A stretch of 64,000 nt of DNA from Opitutaceae bacterium BACL24 MAG-120322-bin51 (GTDB taxonomy: Bacteria; Verrucomicrobiota; Verrucomicrobiia; Opitutales; Coraliomargaritaceae), in NCBI GenBank assembly GCA_905182435.1, contig CAJJBN010000004.1, positions 1 through 64,000 of the forward strand, written 5' to 3'. The notes beneath the pieces are model-generated. The model was not told where the DNA came from and did no database searches. It saw only the letters and a program-made list of their open reading frames with translations. Shown here one piece after another: positions 19,041 through 28,917 of the stretch. Every line of letters starts with the position of its first letter. Position 1 is the stretch's first letter. Both the position numbers and the translations under genes were made by a program.

Positions 19041-20228
19041 TTACACACCTCGCTCCAGAAACAACGCGAGTGCGCCTTGATTCCAGCCGTTGCTTTGCGG
19101 GTTCTGCCGATTCGTTGCGCCTGCGTGCTTCAAGAAGCGCCTCAAGGCATCAGGGCTATCGCCGGGTAACCAATGCATCCAATAACTAAAGCCATCGAGC
19201 AGGCCTGCTGCCGTTGCCAGCGGCAGAAAAGCATCCACCACCATGGTATTAAATCGCTGCTCGGCAAGGGCACCACTGAAAATGGATTCGCTGAGCGCGG
19301 TACGGCGCTGCGGTAGGCTCACTGCCTTGCGAAAGTCTGCAGTGGTCGAACTTCCGTCTACCAGCGGCAGGGTCTTTAAATAATCCGCCAAGCGATCCGG
19401 CCAGTGTGGTTGCTGTTGCACGATCTGCAAATATTGCGCCAAGCGGCGGCGCGGATGATTCGCCGGCCGCAAGCCGTTGAGCTTCCAGTGCGGCGCTTCT
19501 TGCGCAAATAGATTATCGGCGTTCATCCCATCGGCACGCATCGCAGCAAGTGGATACTTAGCTGCCAACCGCAGCATCGGCGCACGGTTGCGCGCATAGC
19601 CTAAGACTTCCATCGCATAGCCATGACACGCCGCCCCCCAACCTTCAGCCTGCAAACGTTGCATCGCATACGTGAGCTTGTGTTGCCAACGCGCTTCAGC
19701 TCGCTCCCGCAAGATTCGCAAACGCACATCGAGCGGCTTTTCAATAAACTGCGCCACCCACTCCAGCTCGTCTTGCTGCTCTAACTCCAGAAGCGCGTCA
19801 TCCATTGCATACGATTCCAGATCACGATTCAAGAGTGGCATCAAATACAACAGCTCTGGCACATGCCCCTTCGATGTTTGTACTGGGTTAGGATTTCGCC
19901 GTTCGGGGTGTAAGACCACGTGCAGCACCACACGATCAAAATTGGCATCGCGCTCGTGCTGATGACTGTGCCAATCCGATATATTAAAATGCACCTCCAC
20001 GTCGCCGACAATTTCGACACCATCGAGAATCACGCGCGCTTCTTTAAAATCTGGCCCCTCTTGTAAATTCCAGCGCCCAGGGTCTTTCACTCCGAGTGTC
20101 TTGCCCGAAACCGTCTGCAATCCCGCCCTTGCATAATCCTGCCGCAACCAGATCTTCTGCACCACCCGCTCGGTTAAAGTGAACGGTCCGTAGAGCCCCT
20201 GGATTTCTTCGACATGATTAGTCTGCAT
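19041..20228 (-). CDS. DUF2851 family protein
   Basis: DUF2851 proteins are of unknown function and are common in Bacteroidota and Verrucomicrobiota. The 395-residue product shows the family blocks: an N-terminal QKIWLRQDYARAGLQTVSG, then PGRWNLQEGPDFKEARVILDG, GDVEVHFNISDWHSHQHERD and VVLHVVLHPE. The Asp, Glu and His residues in the second and third blocks look like a metal or nuclease-type site, but this is inference. The start is placed at the ATG at 20228 (MQTNHVEEIQGLYG); the 54 codons upstream in frame look non-coding. There is no signal peptide. Confidence 0.88.
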   Translation of the reverse strand: MQTNHVEEIQGLYGPFTLTERVVQKIWLRQDYARAGLQTVSGKTLGVKDPGRWNLQEGPDFKEARVILDGVEIVGDVEVHFNISDWHSHQHERDANFDRVVLHVVLHPERRNPNPVQTSKGHVPELLYLMPLLNRDLESYAMDDALLELEQQDELEWVAQFIEKPLDVRLRILRERAEARWQHKLTYAMQRLQAEGWGAACHGYAMEVLGYARNRAPMLRLAAKYPLAAMRADGMNADNLFAQEAPHWKLNGLRPANHPRRRLAQYLQIVQQQPHWPDRLADYLKTLPLVDGSSTTADFRKAVSLPQRRTALSESIFSGALAEQRFNTMVVDAFLPLATAAGLLDGFSYWMHWLPGDSPDALRRFLKHAGATNRQNPQSNGWNQGALALFLERGV

Positions 20229-20493
20229 AGAAATAGAAGTAATAACAGCGCGACTGGAAGCAAGTGAGAGCGACACATTCTCACGCCCACTAGCAAAGCT
20301 TTTTAAACAGCTCTTTCCTTTGATCTGCGCACTTCCAAGGCAATAAACCCTGTCGATCCTCAAGATCATCCGTCTCAGCACTGATGCCACCTATACACCT
20401 AGCATCCACGGTAACGTCGATGATCACCACAGCTCAGGCCAAAATCATTCGTCTGACGACCAATGCTACGCAGAGCTTAAAACCACTACCCTG

Positions 20494-20979
20494 TCACAAA
20501 TCAATATCGAGGCCGTTCTTCCACTCGCAGGCATTTGCCTTGCGGCGACGCTGCGCATCTTGGATGAGGCGTGCATCGCAGGCACGTGCCCAAGCAAACA
20601 GTTCCTCCGCATTCATCGCCATCGCCCCGTTGGCTCGAATCGACTCGCGCACCATATTATCCTGACTCACCACCGTGACGCGTGCCGGGTTCGACACGCG
20701 AGCCACAATTCGCTCAATCACCCCATCGGCCGACAGCCCGGCCGGCGCATAGATCCATTCGAATGTCTTTTTGCCAAAAGGATGATCCACTTCGAGCGAG
20801 GTATTACGACTATCCAAAACCAACGCCGTGCGCACCCCTTCGGCATCATGGATCGAGGCCACCATCTCAGTCAGCCGATCACGCGCAGCATCCAGATTAC
20901 CACGCAGCACCTCGCGCAGCTCATCCGTCGCATAAATTACATTATACGCGTCAATCAGGAGGTAACGTTCTTCGGACAT
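20494..20979 (-). CDS. NYN domain protein (YacP/Rae1-like nuclease)
   Basis: NYN domains are PIN-like folds with ribonuclease activity; the YacP branch includes the Bacillus ribosome-associated mRNA endonuclease Rae1. The 161-residue product starts MSEERYLLIDAYNVIYATDE, with the first acidic active-site Asp in DAYNVI. It continues with VLDSRNT, GLSADGVIERIV (second acidic site) and VVSQDNMVRES (third). The 48-bp in-frame extension upstream is excluded because it is not family-like. It lies 266 bp upstream of the DUF2851 start in the same direction. The assignment to the family is good, while an actual Rae1 role is unproven. Confidence 0.88.
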   Translation of the reverse strand: MSEERYLLIDAYNVIYATDELREVLRGNLDAARDRLTEMVASIHDAEGVRTALVLDSRNTSLEVDHPFGKKTFEWIYAPAGLSADGVIERIVARVSNPARVTVVSQDNMVRESIRANGAMAMNAEELFAWARACDARLIQDAQRRRKANACEWKNGLDIDL

Positions 20980-21042
20980 CAGACGGAATACCATACGACA
21001 GAAAAGCGAGGTCAACGCTCCAAACAATAATCAATGCCCTTA

Positions 21043-21151
21043 GTGACACAGGCATCGCTACGCCAGCTTCGCCAGACCTCCGTATTGCCGGTGATGAACA
21101 GGTAAGGCGCAGGTCTATCGAAAAATGAACAGGCAAGAATGCCTGTGTCAC
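21043..21151. repeat. Inverted repeat with perfect 13-bp ends, family B
   Basis: The termini GTGACACAGGCAT (21043-21055) and ATGCCTGTGTCAC (21139-21151) are exact reverse complements. Just inside the right end lies the small dyad AGGCAAGAATGCCT (21131-21144), which recurs at 37161-37174. The 109-bp element sits between the divergent NYN and nadK genes. Confidence 0.75.
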
Positions 21152-21229
21152 AAATAAAGCGCCTATAATCTAAGCTGAATCGCGAATTGATTTAGCCACA
21201 GAATGCCACCACACTGCATCTTACTCGTC

Positions 21230-22063
21230 ATGAAACCGATCCAATCCATCACCTTTGCAGTTAACTCATCCAAGCCTGGGGCTGCCGCCGTGGCAGAGAG
21301 CCTCGCCGCGCTCGCTGAGCGTGAAGGGGTGGCGACACACATTTTAAAGGGCTATCCGCTCACAGCCGATGCCCTGACTGGACAAGACCTGTGCTGTGCA
21401 ATTGGCGGCGATGGCACACTGCTCGGCGTTCTGGACGCGGCGCTCGAATCCGGATCCGCCGTGCTTGGGATTAACCTCGGCAAGCTCGGCTTCCTCGCCA
21501 CCTTCACCGAAGCCGAGGCGGCACGTGATCTCCCCGCACTCATTCAAGGTAACTACTCCATCGCCGAACGCTCGATACTGAGTTGCACAAATGCAAAAGG
21601 AGACTGTATCTATGGCCTGAACGACGTCGTTATCAAAGAAACTCAAGGCAGCGGGCTGATCCGCCTCTGCGTTTCCGCCAACGGTAATCCGGTGTCGGAG
21701 TATCACTGCGACGGCCTCATCTTTTCCACTCCGACTGGATCGACGGCCTATAATCTCTCTGCCGGCGGCCCGATTATTGGCCCGAAAGTCAGCGCCATTG
21801 CGATGACGCCGATTTGCCCGCACACCTTTGGTAATCGTTCAGTTATTTTCGACCACTCAACCCAAATCAAAATCGAAAGCGGCGAGCTCGGCCCCAGCCC
21901 TCGTATCACGATCGATGGACGCGTGCGTTTCGAGCTCGATGGCAACTTCCCGATCGAGGTGACTGTGGCTAAAAAGAAATTTCGCCTGATGCAAAACCCA
22001 GATCACTCGCACTTCGCAATCGTCCGCGACAAGCTCAACTGGGGCGGACCCGCAATTCGTTAG
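21230..22063 (+). CDS. nadK: NAD kinase
   Basis: NadK phosphorylates NAD+ to NADP+. The 277-residue product has the GGDGT motif ([17 protein letters not shown]), the following [11 protein letters not shown] block, the NDVVIKE segment and the diacylglycerol-kinase-like [17 protein letters not shown]. The C-terminal all-beta domain ends with [16 protein letters not shown]. The start is placed at the ATG at 21230 ([16 protein letters not shown]), where homologues begin; nine in-frame codons lie upstream. The gene is transcribed towards cca, with a family A inverted repeat between them. Confidence 0.95.
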   Translation: MKPIQSITFAVNSSKPGAAAVAESLAALAEREGVATHILKGYPLTADALTGQDLCCAIGGDGTLLGVLDAALESGSAVLGINLGKLGFLATFTEAEAARDLPALIQGNYSIAERSILSCTNAKGDCIYGLNDVVIKETQGSGLIRLCVSANGNPVSEYHCDGLIFSTPTGSTAYNLSAGGPIIGPKVSAIAMTPICPHTFGNRSVIFDHSTQIKIESGELGPSPRITIDGRVRFELDGNFPIEVTVAKKKFRLMQNPDHSHFAIVRDKLNWGGPAIR

Positions 22064-22161
22064 CTGCGAGCGCAATGCTACCGTCATTGCCGCCATTCAC
22101 AGTCAGCGTAGCGAGCGGGATTACCCCGCGATCTCTAGCTCGTAAAGCATGTCGCCAACCT

Positions 22162-22229
22162 GGAGGGAAACGCTCCGTCGTTTCCATGCACCTGCCGCGC
22201 ACAATGGAAACGACGGAGCGTTTCCCTCC
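22162..22229. repeat. Dispersed dyad repeat, family A (paired inverted copies)
   Basis: Two 26-bp copies (22162-22187 and 22204-22229) are perfect reverse complements around a 16-base loop. Each copy itself contains the hairpin GGAAACG-ACGGAG-CGTTTCC. Single copies lie at 996-1021 and 37195-37219. The element sits between nadK and cca. Confidence 0.85.
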
Positions 22230-22269
22230 CAAAAGGAGAATGCAACGCGCTGACTAAAAGCTAGCCAAA

Positions 22270-23655
22270 GTGAGCTTCCTCGAAAATATTCCTCCCAGTC
22301 AACGCAAGGCCTGCATACAAGTTGCTGAATTACTCAAAGCAGCCGGTGGACGCGCGTTACTTGTGGGCGGTTGCGTGCGTGATGGCTTGCTCGGAATTCC
22401 TGCTAAGGATGTCGACATGGAAGTGTATGGTCTCAACGCGGACGAGGTGGAGCGCACCCTCAAAAAGACATTTCGACTCGACACTGTGGGCCGCGCATTT
22501 GGTGTGTTTATCATTAAGGGGCACGACATCGACCTCGCCTTGCCCCGCCGCGAGTCAAAGAGCGGGCCGAAGCACACCGATTTCGTGGTTGCAGGCGATC
22601 CCAGTATGTCGCCCAAAGAAGCCGCCTCGCGACGTGATTTTACCGTCAATGCCATTAGCATTGACCCACTCACCGACGAATTGCTTGACCCTTACGACGG
22701 CGTGACAGACCTCAATGCCCGCCGCCTGCGCCACGTCTCCGACGCCTTTAGCGAAGATCCGCTACGCGTGCTGCGCGGCATGCAGTTCATCGCCCGCTTC
22801 GACCTCGAAGCTGCGCCGGAAACCATCGCACTCTGCCGCAAAGCTCTCACCGGAGCACCTGCCCTCCGAACGTCTTTGGGAAGAATGGAAGAAGCTCATC
22901 CTTAAGGGCGCGCAGCCATCAAAGGGCCTACTCTTTTTACAAGCCTGCAATTGGTTGCAATATTTCCCAGAAATTGAAGCCTTGGTCGGCTGCGAGCAAG
23001 ATCCAGAGTGGCACCCCGAAGGCGATGTTTGGACCCACACTTATCATTGCCTCGATGCCTATGCGCGTCATCGAATTGGCGATGAATGGGAAGACCTCAT
23101 TGTTGGCCTCGCCGTGCTTTGCCATGACATGGGCAAACCCGTCTCCAGCTTCGTCGATGAAAAGACCGGCCGCATTCGCAGCCCACGCCACGATGTCGAC
23201 GGCGTGCCGATTGCGCGCGCATTCCTCGAACGCCTGACGCGACAGAAAAAGATATTTGAAGAGGTGCTGCCGCTGGTCGAGCAACACATGCGCCCTCTCG
23301 CCCTGTATCGCGATGGCGCAGGCGATACCGCGATCCGCCGACTCGCCGCCCGCGTCAAACGCGTCGACCGCCTCACCCGCGTCGCCTTTGCCGACAAGTG
23401 CAGGCCGTCCACTCCGATCGTGGTCGATGACTTCCCCGAAGGTGACTGGCTCCTCAAAGAAAGCCACCGAACTGGCGATTCAAGACAGCGCCCCAAAACC
23501 GCTGTTGTACTCGGCCGCCATCTAGTCGAGCTCGGCATCAAACCGGGACCACACTTCGGCAGGCTGCTCGACAGCTGCTACGAAGCACAGATGGAAGGTG
23601 AATTACCGACATCGAAAGTGGCCGGATCTATCTCAAATCCATTATCGAAAAGTAA
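22270..23655 (+). CDS. cca: tRNA nucleotidyltransferase with HD domain (several frameshifts)
   Basis: This enzyme adds or repairs the CCA end of tRNAs. The head domain shows [13 protein letters not shown] and DVDMEVYG (catalytic acidic pair), then the RRDFTVNAI block. An HD domain follows (LCHDMGKP). I can follow the protein through four frame changes. An extra A near 22848 precedes [17 protein letters not shown] compensating pair near 23462 and 23510 brackets [15 protein letters not shown] missing T near 23613 precedes [17 protein letters not shown]. Net change is zero, giving about 461 residues ending at the TAA at 23653. The start is GTG. A decayed copy of its 3' end lies at 24331. Confidence 0.88.
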
Positions 23656-23802
23656 GGATTCGCTCCCATCATTTTAGCCTAGGGGCAATGGATTCCACAG
23701 TGCGCTACGAAATCATCCGTGCAGTGAAGCTGTGGACCGGTTTCGACGGAACTTGACACCTGCGATTTCAGGATTTGCACGTTCTACGTAAATAGATCCC
23801 AA
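23517..23802. repeat. Decayed direct duplication, copy 1
   Basis: This segment includes the functional 3' end of cca and runs through the intergenic words TTAGCCTAGGGGC to a degraded copy of the lipoprotein gene's 3' end. On the minus strand, 23763-23800 reads DLFT-stop-NVQIL, against DLFMQDVQIL in the intact gene. It is collinear with 24331-24640, offset by about 815-836 bp. Confidence 0.65.
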
Positions 23803-23889
23803 TCACTCCGCTCGACCGATTTGGCTCGCATTTTCACGGCGAAATGCGTGTGGCGTCAGACCACGAGACTTGCGGAACAATCTGGCAAT
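23803..23889 (-). pseudogene. AraC-family regulator, 3' remnant
   Basis: On the minus strand the frame reads IARLFRKSRGLTPHAFRREN and then ASQIGRAE and a stop at 23803. This is the end of the second helix-turn-helix of AraC/XylS regulators, whose hallmark is the G-[LM]-[ST]-P-x-x-[FY]-R-R motif. Everything upstream is missing: at 23889 the homology stops and a DUF6807 remnant starts on the opposite strand. No start codon is available, so it cannot be a functional gene. Confidence 0.7.
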
Positions 23890-24295
23890 CACAATCACCT
23901 CCTACCGCTACAGTGGTTTTTCGCTACGTGCGACAGCGCACTGGAACCAGTCCAACAGCACCGTGCTTACCAGCGAAGGCGAAGATCGTGCAACGGCCAA
24001 TTTCTCGCATGCACGCTGGGTTCGTCTCGAAGGCGCGGCCAAAGAGAATCAGAATGCAGGCATACTCATAATGAGCCACCCGAGCAATCATACGCACCTC
24101 GAAAAGCTGCGCACATGGGACAAACAGTATAACGGCGCGATCTTCATTAACTTCAATACAGTCGCTGATTCGGACTGGGTGCTACAACCAACGCTGTCCT
24201 ACACCCGCAACTACCAGCTGTTCATCTATGACGGCAGCCTCTCAGCAGAAGATGCAGATCAGTTATGGGGAGATTACGCTATCGCGACTAAATAA
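23888..24295 (+). pseudogene. DUF6807 (PmoA-like) family protein, 3' remnant
   Basis: The open frame gives about 135 residues of the C-terminal half of a DUF6807 protein, a family found near glycan- and sugar-catabolism genes in Verrucomicrobiota and Planctomycetota. Visible blocks are ITITSYRYSGFSLR, ARWVRLEGAA, AGILIMSHPSNHTH, AIFINFNTVADSDWVL and the ending LFIYDGSLSAEDADQLWGDY. The N-terminal half is gone, and the frame abuts the AraC remnant of the opposite strand. AraC and DUF6807 genes were therefore probably divergent, and a deletion removed both 5' halves. Confidence 0.75.
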
Positions 24296-24330
24296 CAGAA
24301 GCGATTGCCTCGAAACCGATTTGACTCGAA

Positions 24331-24640
24331 CGACATCTAGTCGAGCTCGACATCAAGCCTAGTCCACCATTTTTTGTCAGATTCTCAACTGCGCTTATTA
24401 AGCACAACTCGAAGGTAAATCCACCAATGAGGCCCGCGGTCGCGCCGATCTAAAATCCACCGTCGAAGCGCAGGAATAGTGGCTCTACCATGTTAGCGTA
24501 GGGGCCATGCTTACGCAAACCACGACGACACCAAAATCACTCGAACACTACGCGGGCTTCGCAAGTTATTATGCTCGCAGAGTGCAAAGCCCCTACTCTA
24601 ATTCCAGAATCTGCACGTCCTGCATAAACAGGTCCTCGAT
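24331..24640. repeat. Decayed direct duplication, copy 2 (includes cca 3' pseudogene)
   Basis: Bases 24331-24359 match the cca tail at 26 of 29 positions. Beyond that, a shifted frame still reads FCQILNCAY, a stop, then AQLEGKSTNEARGRADLKST to a stop at 24479, recognisably the C-terminus of a CCA-adding enzyme. The words TTAGCGTAGGGGC (about 24493-24505) and the real 3' end of the lipoprotein gene follow, in the same order as copy 1. The 113 bp between 24479 and the lipoprotein stop hold nothing else. Confidence 0.65.
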
Positions 24641-25229
24641 CTCGCCGCCAAAGCCATTGGCTTGAACCCAATCAAGTTGTGTCGGCACGAGAGCATCTGG
24701 TAAACCGGACAATAGAGGCTCGATAATGAATGGTTGCTCAATGCCATGATGCGATAATTTCTTAATCTCACGCCATTCCGAGGTACGTGCAGTCAGCTCG
24801 AAAGGATCCTCAAGCGGATACTCTGTCTCAGCGATACGATACACCTCACGAAACCCGAGAAACGGATAGATCATCAGATAATGCTTCCTATCTTTGGTGC
24901 CCATATACTTCCATGGTTCATAAAACTTGCAAGCCGTGTTGCATGTTTATCCGCCACAAATCGGACTTCGTCACCTGCTCCGAATAAAGCTGCTTCGGCG
25001 CGCCCACCACAATCGAACTCTCTGGAACTGCAACACCAGTTCGATCCACGGCAATCTTAACAGTTGCTGCGGGTACCACTAGAACTTTTGAGTCAGCAGC
25101 AGCAGTAAACACCGACGACCCGACATCCAAGGAACTGTCGAAATTCGGCGATTGGCATCCACTCAGCAAGAACACACATAGTGCAGCAAGTGCTCCCCAA
25201 ACAGCAACGTTACGGCTCTCAATCCTCAT
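24593..25229 (-). CDS. Lipoprotein of unknown function (one frameshift)
   Basis: The N-terminus is a lipoprotein signal with the lipobox LLSGCQS (Cys about residue 23). The mature protein should be anchored in the inner or outer membrane. The first frame ends after INMQHGLQ near 24930. The next frame continues KFYEPWKYMGTKDRKHYLMI to a stop at 24593, so one extra base splits a single gene of about 211 residues. I do not recognise the family. The start ATG at 25229 overlaps the stop of the DUF2007 gene by 11 bp, suggesting translational coupling. Its 3' end exists again as a decayed copy at 23763-23800. Confidence 0.75.
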
Positions 25230-25557
25230 CGTTAACTCCCCGCTCAGGGCAATCCGCTTGGCACGACCAACATTCGGTAAAGTTACCTGCATTCCCTTCG
25301 CCACAAAGCGCGCATTCCCAATCCGCAGCGACCTCCGACGAAGCAGACTCAGCATACACCGCAAGTAGTTCACGTGCGCGCGTAGCATCTTCAGGCGTAT
25401 GCACACAGATATTTGGATACATACTAGGTATCGGCACTGAAGTCGTCATCGTCACTGAATTCCGATTCCGTAACAGCGTTTCGATGCCAGCATCCTCAAG
25501 AATACCTTGATACAGCCCTACTTTACTAAAATCGTGATCTCGATAGATTTCAATCAT
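25219..25557 (-). CDS. DUF2007-type protein with C-terminal zinc ribbon
   Basis: The first 70 residues fit the DUF2007 (putative signal-transducing protein) fold: a small alpha/beta domain starting MIEIYRDHDFSKVGLYQGIL and DAGIETLLRN. Such domains resemble PII-like or GlnB-type folds, but their role is unknown. The C-terminal part carries WECALCGEGNAGNFTECWSCQ-type Cys pairs (CxxC then CxxC, about residues 82-98), a RanBP2-like zinc ribbon. The total is 112 residues. The gene is coupled to the downstream lipoprotein gene by an 11-bp overlap. Confidence 0.82.
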   Translation of the reverse strand: MIEIYRDHDFSKVGLYQGILEDAGIETLLRNRNSVTMTTSVPIPSMYPNICVHTPEDATRARELLAVYAESASSEVAADWECALCGEGNAGNFTECWSCQADCPERGVNDED

Positions 25558-25569
25558 AGCTCTAGTGCG

Positions 25570-25752
25570 TTACTCTGTTATACTTGGAATACGAATCGAA
25601 TCTTTCGACTTAATCTGCGGCAAACAATCAGGGCACAGGCACCCGTCAAATTGAGCTGCCAGACAAGATCGATCACCGGGACTCAGTTTTACATAGCAGC
25701 CAAACGCGTTACCACCTTTGGGACACGGAGTGAATGCGTTACTTCGCGGCAT
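25570..25752 (-). CDS. Small cysteine-rich CWC-like protein
   Basis: The 60-residue product starts MPRSNAFTPCPKGGNAFGC and contains RSCLAAQFDGCLCPDCL. The spacing of Cys and the FGC, SC and CLCPDCL blocks match the cysteine-rich CWC family of small bacterial zinc proteins of unknown role. One usual ligand is missing: the second Cys of the first CPxCG pair is Gly. The start ATG at 25752 overlaps the lpxB stop (the two frames share 14 bp), so it is probably translated by coupling to lpxB. Short length makes this less certain than its neighbours. Confidence 0.55.
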   Translation of the reverse strand: MPRSNAFTPCPKGGNAFGCYVKLSPGDRSCLAAQFDGCLCPDCLPQIKSKDSIRIPSITE

Positions 25753-26938
25753 CTGATCCGATTTCACACGCCTCTAACAACCAATCGGCAGTGCTGACAC
25801 CACTGCCTGCATGCAACAGCCCGCCGAGCTCGGCAGCACCCGCGGCAGCGGCTTGGCCAGCTTGCGGATCATCGAGCGCAGTTAGTATTTGCTCGGCTAA
25901 GCGATTCGGCTTGGCGGCTCCTTGAATAAATTCGGGATGTAGGGGACGCTTAAGTAGCAGATTTGCGATACCGATATACGGGATCTTCACCAAAATGCGT
26001 CCAAGCCAATAACTTAGCGGATTGAGGCGATACACGATCGCGCCGGGAATACCCGACAACGCACAGGCCAACGACATGGTTCCAGAACTCATCAATACTG
26101 CGCTAGCTGGCAAACCGTCTTCTTCATTGCGCACCAACTCAATCGAGCTCTGCAACGCAGGATACTCCTGCAACACAGTCTCCAAGACAGCGCGAATACG
26201 TTGACTCGGGTAAACGACCTTGGCCTTTAGCTCTGGCTTCGTTTTTTGCGCTAACTGAAAGCCCTGCAACAGCAGCGGAAAGATACGGCCCACTGCAGCG
26301 GTGCGACTCCCTGGCAGCAACAGCACCGGTGCCGAGGCATCGTAACTGAGCGGCAATTGATAATCGTCGCGCACGAACGGATGGCCGACAAACTCGGTCG
26401 GCAGTTCGGTATCGGCAAAACACTCGACCTCGAATGGAAAAATCACACCGAGACGGTCGAGCGTGCGCGCCATTTTAAAGCGACGCTTCGCTTTCCATGC
26501 CCAAACCTGCGGGCCAATATAATAGCTAATGCCGATATCGCCACCACCTTTTTTACTCAGTCCACGTTCGAGCAATTGCTCAGCGATGCGCAGATTAAAG
26601 CCAGGATAATCAACGAAGCAAATATGCTTCGGACGATAGCGCTCGATCCAATCCAGCGTGCGATCAAACAGCGCCTTAAAGAAACCATAATGCCTCACGA
26701 CTTCAGCAAAGCCGACAATCGACATCGCAGTTAAGTCGTAAAGCAGTTGTGCGCCCTCGACCTCGAGTTCAACACCACCGAGACAGGCGACCTTGATGTC
26801 AGGGTGCTTCAATCGCATATCAGCGACAATTTTCGCCGCATGTTCATCACCGGAATGCTCACCAGCAATGATGAGTAAATCCGGCTGCCCATTAATCGGC
26901 GCAGCGAAATCGGTAAGAGCTGGTAGCTGTTCAGACAT
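25739..26938 (-). CDS. lpxB: Lipid-A-disaccharide synthase
   Basis: LpxB joins UDP-2,3-diacylglucosamine and lipid X into the lipid A disaccharide at the inner membrane. The 399-residue product has the N-terminal IIAGEHSGDEHAAKIV block, GVELEVEGAQLLYDL, SIVGFAEVVRHY, FVDYPGFNLRIAEQL, YYIGPQVWAWKAKRRFKM and the GSR segment LLLPGSRTAAVGRIFP. Late in the chain are VLMSSGTMSLACALSGIPGA and YRLNPLSYWLGR. The family length is usually about 380. It is 20 bp downstream of a Gfo/Idh/MocA oxidoreductase gene in the same operon. An ATG start at 26938 has no Shine-Dalgarno sequence. Confidence 0.95.
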   Translation of the reverse strand: MSEQLPALTDFAAPINGQPDLLIIAGEHSGDEHAAKIVADMRLKHPDIKVACLGGVELEVEGAQLLYDLTAMSIVGFAEVVRHYGFFKALFDRTLDWIERYRPKHICFVDYPGFNLRIAEQLLERGLSKKGGGDIGISYYIGPQVWAWKAKRRFKMARTLDRLGVIFPFEVECFADTELPTEFVGHPFVRDDYQLPLSYDASAPVLLLPGSRTAAVGRIFPLLLQGFQLAQKTKPELKAKVVYPSQRIRAVLETVLQEYPALQSSIELVRNEEDGLPASAVLMSSGTMSLACALSGIPGAIVYRLNPLSYWLGRILVKIPYIGIANLLLKRPLHPEFIQGAAKPNRLAEQILTALDDPQAGQAAAAGAAELGGLLHAGSGVSTADWLLEACEIGSDAAK

Positions 26939-26958
26939 TAATTCGATGGTCGAAGAAA

Positions 26959-27888
<930 letters not shown>

Positions 27889-27944
27889 GCAGGTCACAAA
27901 GCGGGAATCTAAGGCAGATGACAAGACGAGATTCGGGCTAAGGG

Positions 27945-28086
27945 GTGTAATTGCGAAAGGTATCACAGTCGTTGTTGAAAAACCTGAACCCGTGGCGTCT
28001 GCGCTTGCGCAGGCCAATTCGAGCAACCCCCTTGACTTCTGGCCGTCGCACGCGACGACGCCACGCGACAACTTTCGCAATTGCAC
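27945..28086. repeat. Inverted repeat element with 15-bp ends
   Basis: The ends 27945-27959 and 28072-28086 are reverse complements at 14 of 15 positions (GTGTAATTGCGAAAG and CTTTCGCAATTGCAC). Inner arms GTGGCGTC and GACGCCAC also pair. The 142-bp element lies between aroK and the Gfo/Idh gene and encodes nothing. Confidence 0.55.
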
Positions 28087-28126
28087 TCGGTGTTAAGAAC
28101 AACAATGCTTAGGTCACTTCCCCCTC

Positions 28127-28717
28127 CTACTTTCGCTGAAGTCGCTTCGCGCAAGCGCGATAGGTGCGCAACATGTGCTTCACCACTTCGGGGATCGTGC
28201 GTCCATCAGTGGAGATGCAAGCACCAGAGTCCATATAGACGGGCTCGCGGGCGGCCAATAGCTCACGAATACGTGCCTCAGGATCTGTCACATTCAGCAG
28301 CGGCCGGTTATTATTTCGACTAGTGCGCTCGATGATACTCTCGACCGAGGCAAACAAGCAGACCACAACGCCCTTTGACTTCAGCAGTTCAGACATACCT
28401 TCCTGCACGACGAGGCCGCCACCACAAGAGACGACACAGCCCTGAGTCGGATGACCAGATTCGATAAACTCACGTTCGTAGGCACGAAAGCGTGCTTCGC
28501 CCTCGGAGGCAAAAATAGCTGGAATCTTTTGCCCGACCTGCTTCACGATGCAATCATCTGAATCAAGGAATTTATAGCCCAGCTCACGCGCGGCACGTCG
28601 CCCAATGGCGGACTTCCCGACGCCCATAAATCCGACTAAATACAGATTTGGCTTGGTTGACTGGCTTTTTTGATTCACTGCCCTAAATTTTAGAAGAGGT
28701 CGCGCCTGGTGCGACAC
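28127..28717 (-). CDS. aroK: Shikimate kinase
   Basis: AroK phosphorylates shikimate at the 3-hydroxyl in the aromatic amino acid pathway. The product has the Walker A motif GFMGVGKSAIGR, the substrate-binding DSDD, the CGGGLV block and the lid with NNNRPLL. The core starts near KPNLYLVGFMG. The annotated start is a GTG at 28717. Another GTG 39 bp downstream would give the usual length, and I cannot decide between them. It heads a minus-strand group leading to the Gfo/Idh gene and lpxB, but the 239-bp gap with an inverted repeat suggests separate transcripts. Confidence 0.93.
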   Translation of the reverse strand: MSHQARPLLKFRAVNQKSQSTKPNLYLVGFMGVGKSAIGRRAARELGYKFLDSDDCIVKQVGQKIPAIFASEGEARFRAYEREFIESGHPTQGCVVSCGGGLVVQEGMSELLKSKGVVVCLFASVESIIERTSRNNNRPLLNVTDPEARIRELLAAREPVYMDSGACISTDGRTIPEVVKHMLRTYRACAKRLQRK

Positions 28718-28917
28718 TATTTTTCAATACATTTCCACTCAGTCTATATTTAAAAATCTGAGTTGAGAAGTCAAAGGACCTCTGAAAGCAACGACGGTGA
28801 ATATTATATTGCTCACAATTCATACTGGCTTCTGATCGCCGCCTGCTGTTTTCTCACTCTAGTTTCACTCAACCTATACACTTGAAGCCCTACCGCTCCA
28901 GGCATACTACAAATCAT

